This document shows positions 44,235-51,754 of a DNA stretch of 64,000 bases, piece by piece. Where the stretch lies: NCBI RefSeq assembly GCF_020103695.1, contig NZ_JAHXBF010000006.1, positions 1-64,000 on the forward strand, in the 5' to 3' direction. Each line of letters begins with the position of its first letter. Positions within the stretch are counted from its first letter, which is position 1. Under the pieces are notes generated by a model, which was not told the origin of the DNA, did not search any database, and saw only the letters and a list, made by a program, of their open reading frames with translations. The position numbers and the translations under genes are program-made. The stretch is from Hyalangium versicolor (lineage in GTDB: Bacteria > Myxococcota > Myxococcia > Myxococcales > Myxococcaceae).

Positions 44235-44905
44235 TGTGCGAGCTCCAGTCGATAGCCCAGGCCGCGGATGGCGGTGATGCGATAGCCGAAGCGCTCCTCG
44301 GGGAAGCGCTCGCGCAGGCGGTTGACGTGCACGTCCACGGTGCGATCCGTACCCTCGAAGTCCGGGCCCCAGACGGCTTGGATGAGCTGCTCCCGGCTGA
44401 ACGTCTTCCCAGGCGAGCTGCCCAGCTTGAAGAGCAACTCGAACTCCTTCATGGGGATGGTGAGGCTCTCCGTGCCCGCCTGGATCAGGTACGTCTTCCG
44501 GCTGAGGAAGAGCTTGCCGACCTGCACGCTCTGCGAAGCCTCGATGCGGTAGCGCTTGAGCAGCGCCTTGACCCGGGCCGCGAGCTCCGCGGGCTCGAAG
44601 GGCTTCACCAGGTAGTCATCGGCCCCGAGCTCGAAGCCCTTGAGCTTCTGCGACGTCTCTCCCTTCGCCGTGAGCATCAGGATGGGGACGTCTCGCAGAC
44701 GCTTGAGCTCCTGGCAGAGCTGCCAGCCGTCCATCTTCGGCATCATCACGTCCAGCACGAGCAGGTCGGTCTGGGTCCGCTCCAGCAGGTGCAGGGCCTC
44801 CCGGCCGTCCGAGGCCTCGACGACGTCGAAGCCCGCGGTCCCGAGGAAGTGCCGCACCACCTCGCGGATGTGGGGGTCGTCATCGACGACCATGATCCTC
44901 GCCAT
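44231..44905 (-). CDS. OmpR-family response regulator
   Basis: A 224-residue regulator. Receiver: MVVDDDPHI, phospho-Asp D52 in LLVLDVMMPKMDG, Lys in DDYLVKPFEP. A winged-helix DNA-binding domain follows (SLTIPMKEFELLFKL, VWGPDFEGTDRTVDVHVNRLRE, ITAIRGLGYRL). The ATG at 44905 is supported by AGGAGG 5 nt upstream; a GTG 18 nt earlier is less likely. It lies between the ABC exporter and the kinase, so it probably regulates the exporter. Confidence 0.92.
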   Translation of the reverse strand: MARIMVVDDDPHIREVVRHFLGTAGFDVVEASDGREALHLLERTQTDLLVLDVMMPKMDGWQLCQELKRLRDVPILMLTAKGETSQKLKGFELGADDYLVKPFEPAELAARVKALLKRYRIEASQSVQVGKLFLSRKTYLIQAGTESLTIPMKEFELLFKLGSSPGKTFSREQLIQAVWGPDFEGTDRTVDVHVNRLRERFPEERFGYRITAIRGLGYRLELAQ

Positions 44906-44947
44906 GCGCCCTCCTGGGTTCACATTCTACAGGGAACACCCCGCGAG

Positions 44948-46738
44948 TCAGGCACGTGCCTCTCGGAGGTCGTGGGGGCGGAGCTGCTGCTCGGCGAAGC
45001 TCCGGTAGAGCTCGTGGCTGTTCACCAGCTCCGAGTGGGTGCCGCGCCCCGTCAGCCGCCCCTTCTCGACGAAGAGGATGAGGTCGGCGTCCATCACCGT
45101 GGACAGGCGGTGAGCGATGATCAGCGTCGTCCGGCCGCGCATCAGGTTCTCCAGGGCCAGCTTGACGAAGTGCTCCGAGGTGCTGTCCAGGCTGGAGGTG
45201 GCCTCGTCCAGCATGAGGATGTCGGGGTTGCGCAGGAACGCCCGGGCAATCGCGATGCGCTGCCTCTGTCCTCCGGAGAGCTTCACGCCCCGCTCGCCCA
45301 CCTCCGTGTCATAGCCGTTGGGCAGGCCCTGGATGAACTCGTCGGCATAGGCCAGGCGAGCGGCCTCGGCGAGCTCCTCATCGCTCGGCACCCGGTCGAG
45401 GCCATAGGCGATGTTCTCGCGGATCGTCCCCGCCATGAGCGGGCTCTCCTGGGGGACGTAGCCGATGCGGCGGCGCCACGAGGCCAGGGAGAACTCCTTC
45501 AGCGGCTTCGAGCCGATGAGGATGGTCCCGGAGTCCGGTTCATAGAAGCGCTCCAGGAGCGAGAAGAGGGTCGTCTTGCCCGAGCCGCTCGGGCCGACGA
45601 TGGCCGTCACCGTGCCAGGCTCCAGGCAGAAGCTCATCTCCCGGCTCACGGGCTCGCCCGGCAGGTAGCTGAAGCTCACTTGATCGAAGCGGATGGGCAG
45701 GCGGGCCGCCTCGAGGTGCACTCCCTCCTCCGGCTTCTCCTCGGGCGTCTCCAGCAGGGTGATGATGCTCTGGGTGGCGCCGCGGGCCTTCTGGAGCTGG
45801 ACGAAGAAGTTGGTGAGCTGACCCACGGGGATGACGGCCTGGATGAGGTAGAGGATGAAGGCGACCAGGTCTCCCGCCGAGAGCTGTCCGGACGAGACGA
45901 GCAGCCCGCCATAGCCGATGACGAGGACGAGCAGGCCCATCATTACCAGACCCATCATCGGCCCGACGAGCGCCTGGACTCGACCCTCCTTGAGGCCGAA
46001 CTGGAAGAGCCGCTCGACGGTCTCCTGGCCCTTGCGGTACTCGCGGCTCTCGGCGTTGGAGGCCTTCACCAGGCGGATCTCCGACAGCACCTGGGCGAGC
46101 AGGGCGGTGAAGCGGGCGTTCTCGTCCATCGCCCCGATGGCCACCCGGCGCATGTTGCGAGCCAGGGGCACGATGATGCCGATGCCCACGGGCAGGGCCA
46201 CCAGCATGACGAGGGCCATCTTCCAGTTCAGGGAGATGAGGAGGCTGACCGAGCCGACCATGGCGAGGATGCCCGAGACGAAGCTCGAGAGGTTCTCGGT
46301 GATGAGCGCCTTCACGACGGCGGTGTCGTTGGCCATGCGGGAGATGAGGTCTCCGGTGCCGTGCGCGTCGAAGTAGCGGACGGGCAGGGCGAGCTGCTTT
46401 TTCCAGAGCCGGTCTCGGATGCCGACGACGATGCGCTGGCCCACGAAGGTGAGCAGGTAGAGCGAGATGCTGCTGGTGGCGGCCTGGAGGGTGAAGGCCG
46501 CGGCGATCAGCGCCATCTGGCGGTAGTTGAGGGCGGCCAGCGAGAAGCCATCCACCAGGTTCTTGGTGAAGAGCGGGACGAAGAGGCTCACCAGCGTCGA
46601 GCTCACGCTCAGCACCAGGGCGGTGATGAGCAGGGGCAGCGAGGGCTTCGTCGAGGCGATGAGGTGGATGAAGCTCTTGAGGGAGGCGGCGCCGTGGGGC
46701 GCGGGTACATCCCTTGTCAGGCGGTCGCGTGGGTTCAT
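44948..46738 (-). CDS. ABC exporter, fused membrane and ATPase domains
   Basis: A 596-residue half-transporter of the MsbA/BmrA/LmrA type that would work as a homodimer. Six membrane segments occupy residues ~25-310. The ATPase domain has Walker A GPSGSGKTT, Q loop YVPQESPL, signature LSGGQRQR, Walker B ILMLDEATSSLD and switch His in IAHRLST. No peptidase or substrate domain is fused. With the two-component pair downstream it resembles inducible drug or peptide antibiotic export modules; it could also export lipid. Confidence 0.9.
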   Translation of the reverse strand: MNPRDRLTRDVPAPHGAASLKSFIHLIASTKPSLPLLITALVLSVSSTLVSLFVPLFTKNLVDGFSLAALNYRQMALIAAAFTLQAATSSISLYLLTFVGQRIVVGIRDRLWKKQLALPVRYFDAHGTGDLISRMANDTAVVKALITENLSSFVSGILAMVGSVSLLISLNWKMALVMLVALPVGIGIIVPLARNMRRVAIGAMDENARFTALLAQVLSEIRLVKASNAESREYRKGQETVERLFQFGLKEGRVQALVGPMMGLVMMGLLVLVIGYGGLLVSSGQLSAGDLVAFILYLIQAVIPVGQLTNFFVQLQKARGATQSIITLLETPEEKPEEGVHLEAARLPIRFDQVSFSYLPGEPVSREMSFCLEPGTVTAIVGPSGSGKTTLFSLLERFYEPDSGTILIGSKPLKEFSLASWRRRIGYVPQESPLMAGTIRENIAYGLDRVPSDEELAEAARLAYADEFIQGLPNGYDTEVGERGVKLSGGQRQRIAIARAFLRNPDILMLDEATSSLDSTSEHFVKLALENLMRGRTTLIIAHRLSTVMDADLILFVEKGRLTGRGTHSELVNSHELYRSFAEQQLRPHDLREARA

Positions 46739-46761
46739 GAGAAGAACCCTACGCCCCGATT

Positions 46762-47154
46762 TTAAACGGACGATAAACCGCGCGCCGGGCGTTTCTTCGG
46801 AGGGCTCCGCTTGCCCTGGGCCGCGTCGAGCTGCTTCACCAGCTTCTGTGGCGCCTTGAACCTCCAGCCTTGCTCGAGCCTGCGGCGGCACTCGGGGGCG
46901 CGCAGCTTCGGCAGCCGTGCCAGGACCAAGGCATAGCCCCGGTAGTGGTCCGTGATGAAATAGAGCTCCGGCATCGCCTGGATGAGGAACTCCTGCTCGT
47001 CGACGCTCTCGAGCATGAAGACGACCGACTCACCGTCTTCCTTCAGGCGCACGAAGCCCTTGCCGCGGACCTTGAGCGACGGTGTGCCGTACCAGAGGCC
47101 CTCCTCGACCTCGGGCAGCTCGGCGCCCAGCTTGACGAGTTGCTCCCATGTCAT
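46762..47154 (-). CDS. MmcQ/YjbR-like protein
   Basis: A 130-residue member of the MmcQ/YjbR family: TWEQLVKLGAELPEVEEG, WYGTPSLKVRGKGFVRL, the ITDHYRGYALVLARL strand, and a C-terminal RRLEQGWRF helix. The fold is a double wing with possible DNA or ligand binding; the function is unknown. The last ~20 residues are Lys/Arg/Pro-rich. It is 23 bp before the ABC exporter on the same strand and could be the first gene of a five-gene unit ending at the YdeI-like gene. Confidence 0.85.
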   Translation of the reverse strand: MTWEQLVKLGAELPEVEEGLWYGTPSLKVRGKGFVRLKEDGESVVFMLESVDEQEFLIQAMPELYFITDHYRGYALVLARLPKLRAPECRRRLEQGWRFKAPQKLVKQLDAAQGKRSPPKKRPARGLSSV

Positions 47155-47469
47155 GGGGTCATCCTAGAGCCATCAGGGGCTGCGCCCGAGGAGGAACCCC
47201 GTCGGGCGAGAACACGGCCAACTGGTATGCCTGCCATACCAGTTTGGACCCGGTGCGGCCGACAGGGGGCCTCCCGTCTCAGGAGGACCCGATGACGCGG
47301 TGCTCTCTGGAGGTTGGAAGGACGCGCTGCTGAAATTGGGCTGAGGGCTGAAGAGCGCGTACCGTGCGCCCTCGCCGCGGCCAGCTCCCTCTGCTCGTTC
47401 CGCTTCGATACATGTCCTCAAGCGTCCTGACTGGGCGTGGCGTACGATCTTTCTGGAGGTCCCCCCGCC
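47155..47469. other. Intergenic region, 315 bp
   Basis: Lies between the divergent yjbR-like and terpene cyclase genes. It holds copy 3 of the dispersed repeat (47190-47244), inside which CGCCCGA (47183-47189) can pair with TCGGGCG (47202-47208). A GGAGGT ribosome binding site for the cyclase is at about 47453-47458. No convincing promoter pair or small gene was seen. Confidence 0.6.
47190..47244 (-). repeat. Dispersed intergenic repeat, copy 3
   Basis: Reverse-orientation copy. The palindrome at 47220-47244 has perfect arms AACTGGTATG and CATACCAGTT around a 5-bp spacer; read on the minus strand the spacer is GCAGG, against ACAGG in copies 1 and 2. The adjoining tail down to 47190 matches copy 1 (TCTCGCCCGACG then GGGTTCCTCC) with one missing base. 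Confidence 0.8.
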
Positions 47470-48576
47470 ATGCAGAGTCTCAGCCCTTCACCGGCTGTCG
47501 AGTTCGATCTCGGAACGGTGTCACGCGCCCGCCTGCAAGGACGACTGAACCTCGTGGATGTTGCCGGCCACGGCTGGCCGCGTCCCGTCGCCACACCCGA
47601 GGAGATCGCTCAAGCGGAGCAGGAGTGTATCGCCTGGGCGGTGAAGACGGGGCTCGTACGCAAGGGAGAGCCCTACTTCCACAAATTCTGTCAGTCTCGG
47701 CTGGCCGCGCTGGCGGCGTGCACGCTGCCGGATGTACTGCTCCGCCGCTCGGTGTGGTTCATCCAACTGCAGGCGTTCATCTTCACGCTGGATGATGCGC
47801 TGGACAATCTGATCGACGTGCGCGCCGAGTCCCACTACCTGAGCTACGGCCAGCTCCAGGAGGTCTTCGGCCTCTTCATGCGGTGCCTCATGGGAGAGAG
47901 GCCTCGTGTGGAGGGGCATGCCGCGGACTTCCCGCTCATCGAGCCGTTCCTCGAGGTGCTCCTGGAAGTGCGCCAACGCGCGCTCGAGAGCGGGATGGAG
48001 CTCTCCTGGTTCATCGCCAGCATGGCCCAATATTTCGAGGCGCTGGCCTGGGAGCATGGTGCTCATACCGACGCGGGCTACTCACCCTCGCTGTCCACGT
48101 ACATGCACAACCGGGAGCAGACCATCTCCTATGTCCAGTCGATCGAGTCGTTCCTGATCATCCAGGGCGTCTCGCTGTCCCCCATGCGCCGCCAGCTGCA
48201 CCCCGTGAAGCTGCTGCTTACGAATGCCTGCCGCCACGTCATCCTGATCAACGATGTCTTCTCGCTGGCCAAGGAGATTGCTTGCGGCGAGCTGGACAAT
48301 GTCTTCCTGCTCGATCAGGGAAATGAGCGCAGCTCGCTGTCACAGCGCTTCCACACGCTGCTCGACCAGCTCAACTCGCTGGCCGCCGACATCACCCACA
48401 TCACGCTCAAGCTCGAGGAGTCCTTCCCCGAAGACGGGGACCTGCTGGCCTACGCGACGACCATCATCGACAGCGTGAACGGGCACATCGCCTGGTACGC
48501 CAAGAGCCGGCGGTATGGCCGCTTCGTGCGGCCTCCCACCCTCATGGGCCTGGAGGCCAAGGTCATCGGCCAGTGA
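47470..48576 (+). CDS. Class I terpene cyclase
   Basis: A 368-residue terpene synthase predicted to ionise and cyclise a prenyl diphosphate, most likely farnesyl diphosphate. The first metal motif is D108-D-A-L-D112; the NSE triad is N261-D-V-F-S265-L-A-K-E269; a C-terminal SRRY matches the diphosphate-sensing Arg-Tyr pair. The length fits bacterial sesquiterpene cyclases without a second domain. GGAGGT precedes the ATG at 47470. No P450 or prenyltransferase is adjacent. It converges (10-bp gap) with the ACP/methyltransferase/ligase operon. Confidence 0.9.
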   Translation: MQSLSPSPAVEFDLGTVSRARLQGRLNLVDVAGHGWPRPVATPEEIAQAEQECIAWAVKTGLVRKGEPYFHKFCQSRLAALAACTLPDVLLRRSVWFIQLQAFIFTLDDALDNLIDVRAESHYLSYGQLQEVFGLFMRCLMGERPRVEGHAADFPLIEPFLEVLLEVRQRALESGMELSWFIASMAQYFEALAWEHGAHTDAGYSPSLSTYMHNREQTISYVQSIESFLIIQGVSLSPMRRQLHPVKLLLTNACRHVILINDVFSLAKEIACGELDNVFLLDQGNERSSLSQRFHTLLDQLNSLAADITHITLKLEESFPEDGDLLAYATTIIDSVNGHIAWYAKSRRYGRFVRPPTLMGLEAKVIGQ

Positions 48577-48586
48577 GCCCCACGCC

Positions 48587-50260
48587 TCATGCCAGCGTGC
48601 CGGTGAGCTGGCCCGAGGCGATGGCCTCGGAGATGGCCTTGCGCTTGAGCTTCCCGCTCGTCGTCTTGGGCAGCGCGCCCGCCGCCACCAGCATCACGTG
48701 GTCGATGGTGATGCCGTGGGCCCGGAGCTGTTCGCGGATGCGCTCGCCCAGGGCCACCTGGGCCTCGGCCTCCAGCTTCGTCTCCGCCAGCACGTAGGCC
48801 AGCTCCGTCTGCCGCTGCTCCGAGCGCACGCCCACCGCCGCCACGCACCCGGCCCGCACTCCCTCCACCGTGGAGGCGATCTCCTCGAGGATGGACGGAA
48901 TCAGGTTGTGGCCACCCTTGATGATGAGCTCCTTCTTCCGGCCGGTGATGAAGAGCGAGCCCTTCGCCTGGTAGCCCACGTCCCCCGTCCGCAGCCAGCC
49001 CTCCTGCACGGCGGCCGAGGTCAGCTCCGGCTCCCGGTAGTAGCCATCCATCAGCGTCGCCGAGCGCACGAGGATCTCTCCCTGCGTGCGCTCCGGCACC
49101 GACTGGTCCTGCTCATCCACCAGCCGCACCTCGGTGTGGGGGATGGGGCGGCCGACACCCGTGAGCCCCAGCGACCCGGGGACGGCCTCGCAGGGCAACG
49201 CCCGGCCTTCGCGCTCCAGGGCCACGCGGTCCACGTGGTCCACCACCGTGGGTGCCAGCTTCTCCGGGAACGTCACCGCCACCGTGGCCTCGGCCAGCCC
49301 GTACACGGGGAAGAAGGCCTCGGCCCGGAAGCCGCACGGCGCGAACTTGTCCGAGAAGCGCCGCAACAGCTCGGGCGAGATGGGCTCCGCGCCGATCATC
49401 GCCACCTCCCACGCGCTCAGGTCCAACCCCGCCTCGCGCGCCCGGTTCGCCAGCCCCATGCAGATGGCGTACGCCGAGGGCGGCGCCGCGCAGATGGTGC
49501 CTCGGAACTGGCTCATCGTCTCCAGCCAGCAGAAGGGCCGCTGCCGGAAATCCAGCGGCGACAGCATGTGCGCCGGGAAGTCGTTGAAGAAGGGGAACAG
49601 CAGTCCCCCCAACAGCCCCATGTCGTGGTGCAGCGGTAGCCAGGAGACCGCCACCGCATGCGCCGGAGAGGGCAGGGCCCGGCTCATGCTCTCCATGTGC
49701 AGCATCACCTTCTCGTGCGAGAGCACCACGCCGCGCGGGTTGCTGGTGCTGCCGCTGGTGAGCTGAACGACACAGGGGCCCGGAGCTGCTTCCGGCTCGG
49801 GTTGGAAGGAGGACGCACGGCCCTCCTCCACCAGCGAGTCGGCGATGATGAGCGCGAGCCCCTCACCGCCGCTGTCTCCGGCCATCTCCGCCAACATCCC
49901 CGAGAGCACCAGCGCCTTCGCGTCCAGCTTCTTCGCCGTGATCCTCAGTTGCTCCAGGTAGCTGTCCAGGTCCGCCAGCCGATACGGCACGCCGAGGATG
50001 CTCGGCACCGCGCCCAGCGCCCACACGCCGAACAGCGTGCTGACGGAGGGCCGTACCTCGGGCACCAGCAGCAGCACTCCATCCCCTGGGCGTACGCCCC
50101 GAGCGTGGAGCGCCGCGGCCACCGCTCGCGCCTCCTCCCACGTCTCGCCCCAGGAACGGGACAGCCACGCGTCCCCCTCCTTATAACGGATGGCGAGCTT
50201 TCCCCCCTCGGCCTGCGCCCGCGACCGCAGCAGGCCGGCCAGCGTCCTGGACCCACTCAC
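48587..50260 (-). CDS. Fatty acyl-AMP ligase / acyl-CoA synthetase family
   Basis: A 557-residue ANL-superfamily enzyme that would adenylate a fatty acid and load it on a carrier. Motifs: P-loop LTSGSTSNPRGVVLSH, VSWLPLHHDMGLLGG (the HHDMGL form is typical of acyl-AMP ligases), FFPVYGLAEATVAVTFP, WLRTGDVGY, ITGRKKELIIKGG and the catalytic C-terminal Lys in LPKTTSGKLKRK. The GTG start overlaps the methyltransferase stop (GTGA), so it is co-translated with an ACP and a methyltransferase. Loading of the adjacent ACP is the simplest role. Confidence 0.88.
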   Translation of the reverse strand: MSGSRTLAGLLRSRAQAEGGKLAIRYKEGDAWLSRSWGETWEEARAVAAALHARGVRPGDGVLLLVPEVRPSVSTLFGVWALGAVPSILGVPYRLADLDSYLEQLRITAKKLDAKALVLSGMLAEMAGDSGGEGLALIIADSLVEEGRASSFQPEPEAAPGPCVVQLTSGSTSNPRGVVLSHEKVMLHMESMSRALPSPAHAVAVSWLPLHHDMGLLGGLLFPFFNDFPAHMLSPLDFRQRPFCWLETMSQFRGTICAAPPSAYAICMGLANRAREAGLDLSAWEVAMIGAEPISPELLRRFSDKFAPCGFRAEAFFPVYGLAEATVAVTFPEKLAPTVVDHVDRVALEREGRALPCEAVPGSLGLTGVGRPIPHTEVRLVDEQDQSVPERTQGEILVRSATLMDGYYREPELTSAAVQEGWLRTGDVGYQAKGSLFITGRKKELIIKGGHNLIPSILEEIASTVEGVRAGCVAAVGVRSEQRQTELAYVLAETKLEAEAQVALGERIREQLRAHGITIDHVMLVAAGALPKTTSGKLKRKAISEAIASGQLTGTLA

Positions 50261-51213
50261 TTCGCGCTCCCCGGAATGGGCCAGCCCGCCACGTGCACCT
50301 TGGGCGCGCCCTTGGTCGCCAGGATCATGTACTCGAGCGCCGTGCGCTTCGCGAAGGACAGCTTCGCCACCATCATGTAGCCCTGGAGCACCTTGGCGAA
50401 GCCGGGGGCCATGGACTCGATGTGCTCGCGGTTCTTGCGCACGTTGTCGATCCAATACCCCAGTGTCTGCACGTACGAGCTCGTCAGGTCCTCCACGTGC
50501 AGCAGATCCAACCCCGCCTGCTCGATGAGCCCCAGCTCCTCCGACAGCGTCAGCAGCCGGCAGTAGCCCAGCGCCGTGACGAAGATGTAGCGCGTGGCGC
50601 TGCTGTCTCGGTCCCCGCGCTGCTGCGCCGGGAAGTAGCAGTCCGAGATGAACAGCCGCCCGCCCGGCTTCAGCGTGCGCCCCACCAGCTGGTGGATGGT
50701 CTCCCGGTTGTGCATGTGGACGATGCTCCCGGAGAAGAGCACCACGTCGTAGCTCTCCGGCGCCGGGTTGAGCTCCTCCACGTGCTTGAGCTCCACCTTC
50801 ACGCGGTCCGCCACGCCCCAGTCCTTCGCGCGCTGCAGCGCCACCTCGCGCTGCCTGCTGCTCAGGGTGATGCCGTGGAAGTCGCCCTGCGTGTGCTGCG
50901 CCAGGTACAGCAGCAGGCTCCCCCAGCCGCACCCCACGTCCAGCACCTTCTCCCCGGGCTGGATGTTCAGCTTCGCCGCCACCCGCGCGAACTTCCGCTC
51001 CTGCCCCGTCTCCAGGTCTTCCTCGGGAGACAGGAAAACCCCCGTCGAGTACGCCAGCCGCTTGTCCAGTACCAGACTGAAAATCTCGGGGTTGTGCTCG
51101 TAGTGCTGAGCCACCTCGCGGGCCTCGTGCGCTCGCTGCTCCTCCGGAGTGCGCTGGGCGGCGACGCGCTCGTCCGGGTGCCGCAGCCCCAGGTTCGTCG
51201 TGGCCGTCGTCAT
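50257..51213 (-). CDS. Cyclopropane-fatty-acid-synthase-like SAM methyltransferase
   Basis: A 318-residue methyltransferase of the CFA/mycolate cyclopropane synthase group. Motif I is VLDVGCGWGSLLLYLAQ, followed by HGITLSSRQ, and EHIESMAPGFAKVLQGY near the C-terminus. These enzymes add a methylene or methyl group across acyl-chain double bonds. The ATG overlaps the ACP stop (ATGA). The coupling to an ACP and a ligase suggests the substrate is an ACP-bound acyl chain rather than a membrane phospholipid; this is inference. Confidence 0.85.
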   Translation of the reverse strand: MTTATTNLGLRHPDERVAAQRTPEEQRAHEAREVAQHYEHNPEIFSLVLDKRLAYSTGVFLSPEEDLETGQERKFARVAAKLNIQPGEKVLDVGCGWGSLLLYLAQHTQGDFHGITLSSRQREVALQRAKDWGVADRVKVELKHVEELNPAPESYDVVLFSGSIVHMHNRETIHQLVGRTLKPGGRLFISDCYFPAQQRGDRDSSATRYIFVTALGYCRLLTLSEELGLIEQAGLDLLHVEDLTSSYVQTLGYWIDNVRKNREHIESMAPGFAKVLQGYMMVAKLSFAKRTALEYMILATKGAPKVHVAGWPIPGSAK

Positions 51214-51494
51214 GAGGGCTTCCCCTTCTGCTGGGACAGCAGCTTCGCCACGAAGCGGGCCAGGTCTTCCACCGTTCGCAGGTTGGCCTCCGCCGGAGAC
51301 GCCATGTCCGGCATGGCGAAGCGGAAGCGCTCCTCCAGGGCGATGTTGATCTCGATCATCGCCATGGAGTCGATCCCCAGCCCGCTCTCGAGGCTGGCCG
51401 TCAGTGGGATTTGTTCCACCGGCTTCTTCAATGCGCCGGCAATGATGTTTCGGACTTCCCGGCCGATCTCCTCGAGCGGGACATGGTCTGCCAC
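51210..51494 (-). CDS. Acyl carrier protein
   Basis: A 94-residue carrier protein. The phosphopantetheine site is S43 in GLGIDSMAMIE (DSM for the usual DSL). The surrounding helices are typical, e.g. VRNIIAGALKKP and TVEDLARFVAKLL. The start is GTG at 51494 behind GAGGAG. It is the first gene of a three-gene operon coupled by ATGA and GTGA overlaps, which indicates a dedicated carrier for the downstream methyltransferase and ligase rather than the housekeeping AcpP. Confidence 0.88.
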   Translation of the reverse strand: MADHVPLEEIGREVRNIIAGALKKPVEQIPLTASLESGLGIDSMAMIEINIALEERFRFAMPDMASPAEANLRTVEDLARFVAKLLSQQKGKPS

Positions 51495-51591
51495 GGTGCT
51501 CTCCTCGGTTGTCGTGTGGAGCACCGGGCCGGGCAGGCCGCGCGCCGTGCATCTGCCTGCCTCGGAGGGGCCCCACCAGTGGGTGGCTCGA

Positions 51592-51620
51592 AAGTTAGGC
51601 CGCGGACTGGGGGCTTTCAA
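51592..51620 (-). promoter_or_regulatory. Sigma-70-like promoter of the ACP operon
   Basis: On the minus strand TTGAAA (51620-51615), a 17-bp spacer and TAACTT (51597-51592), about 98 bp before the ACP start. It lies in the 260-bp region shared with the divergent kinase gene. Confidence 0.45.
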
Positions 51621-51754
51621 CGAAAGATGGCCCTCGGCTCTCCCACGCGGGATGTAGCGGGTTGAGTCACAGGCGCCCCGCCTTTCTCCTGGGTCGCTTT
51701 CTCTGGATTCGCTTCAGTCGCCTCAAGCTGGCATGCTTGGACTTTTCCAGGACG

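Noticed and set aside
44327..46765. ~812-codon plus-strand frame opposite the regulator and ABC exporter genes
   Set aside because: Antisense shadow; the minus-strand genes have complete motifs and ribosome binding sites.
48587..51494. Polyketide or non-ribosomal peptide cluster
   Set aside because: There are an ACP and a ligase, but no ketosynthase, condensation, or thioesterase domain within the window.
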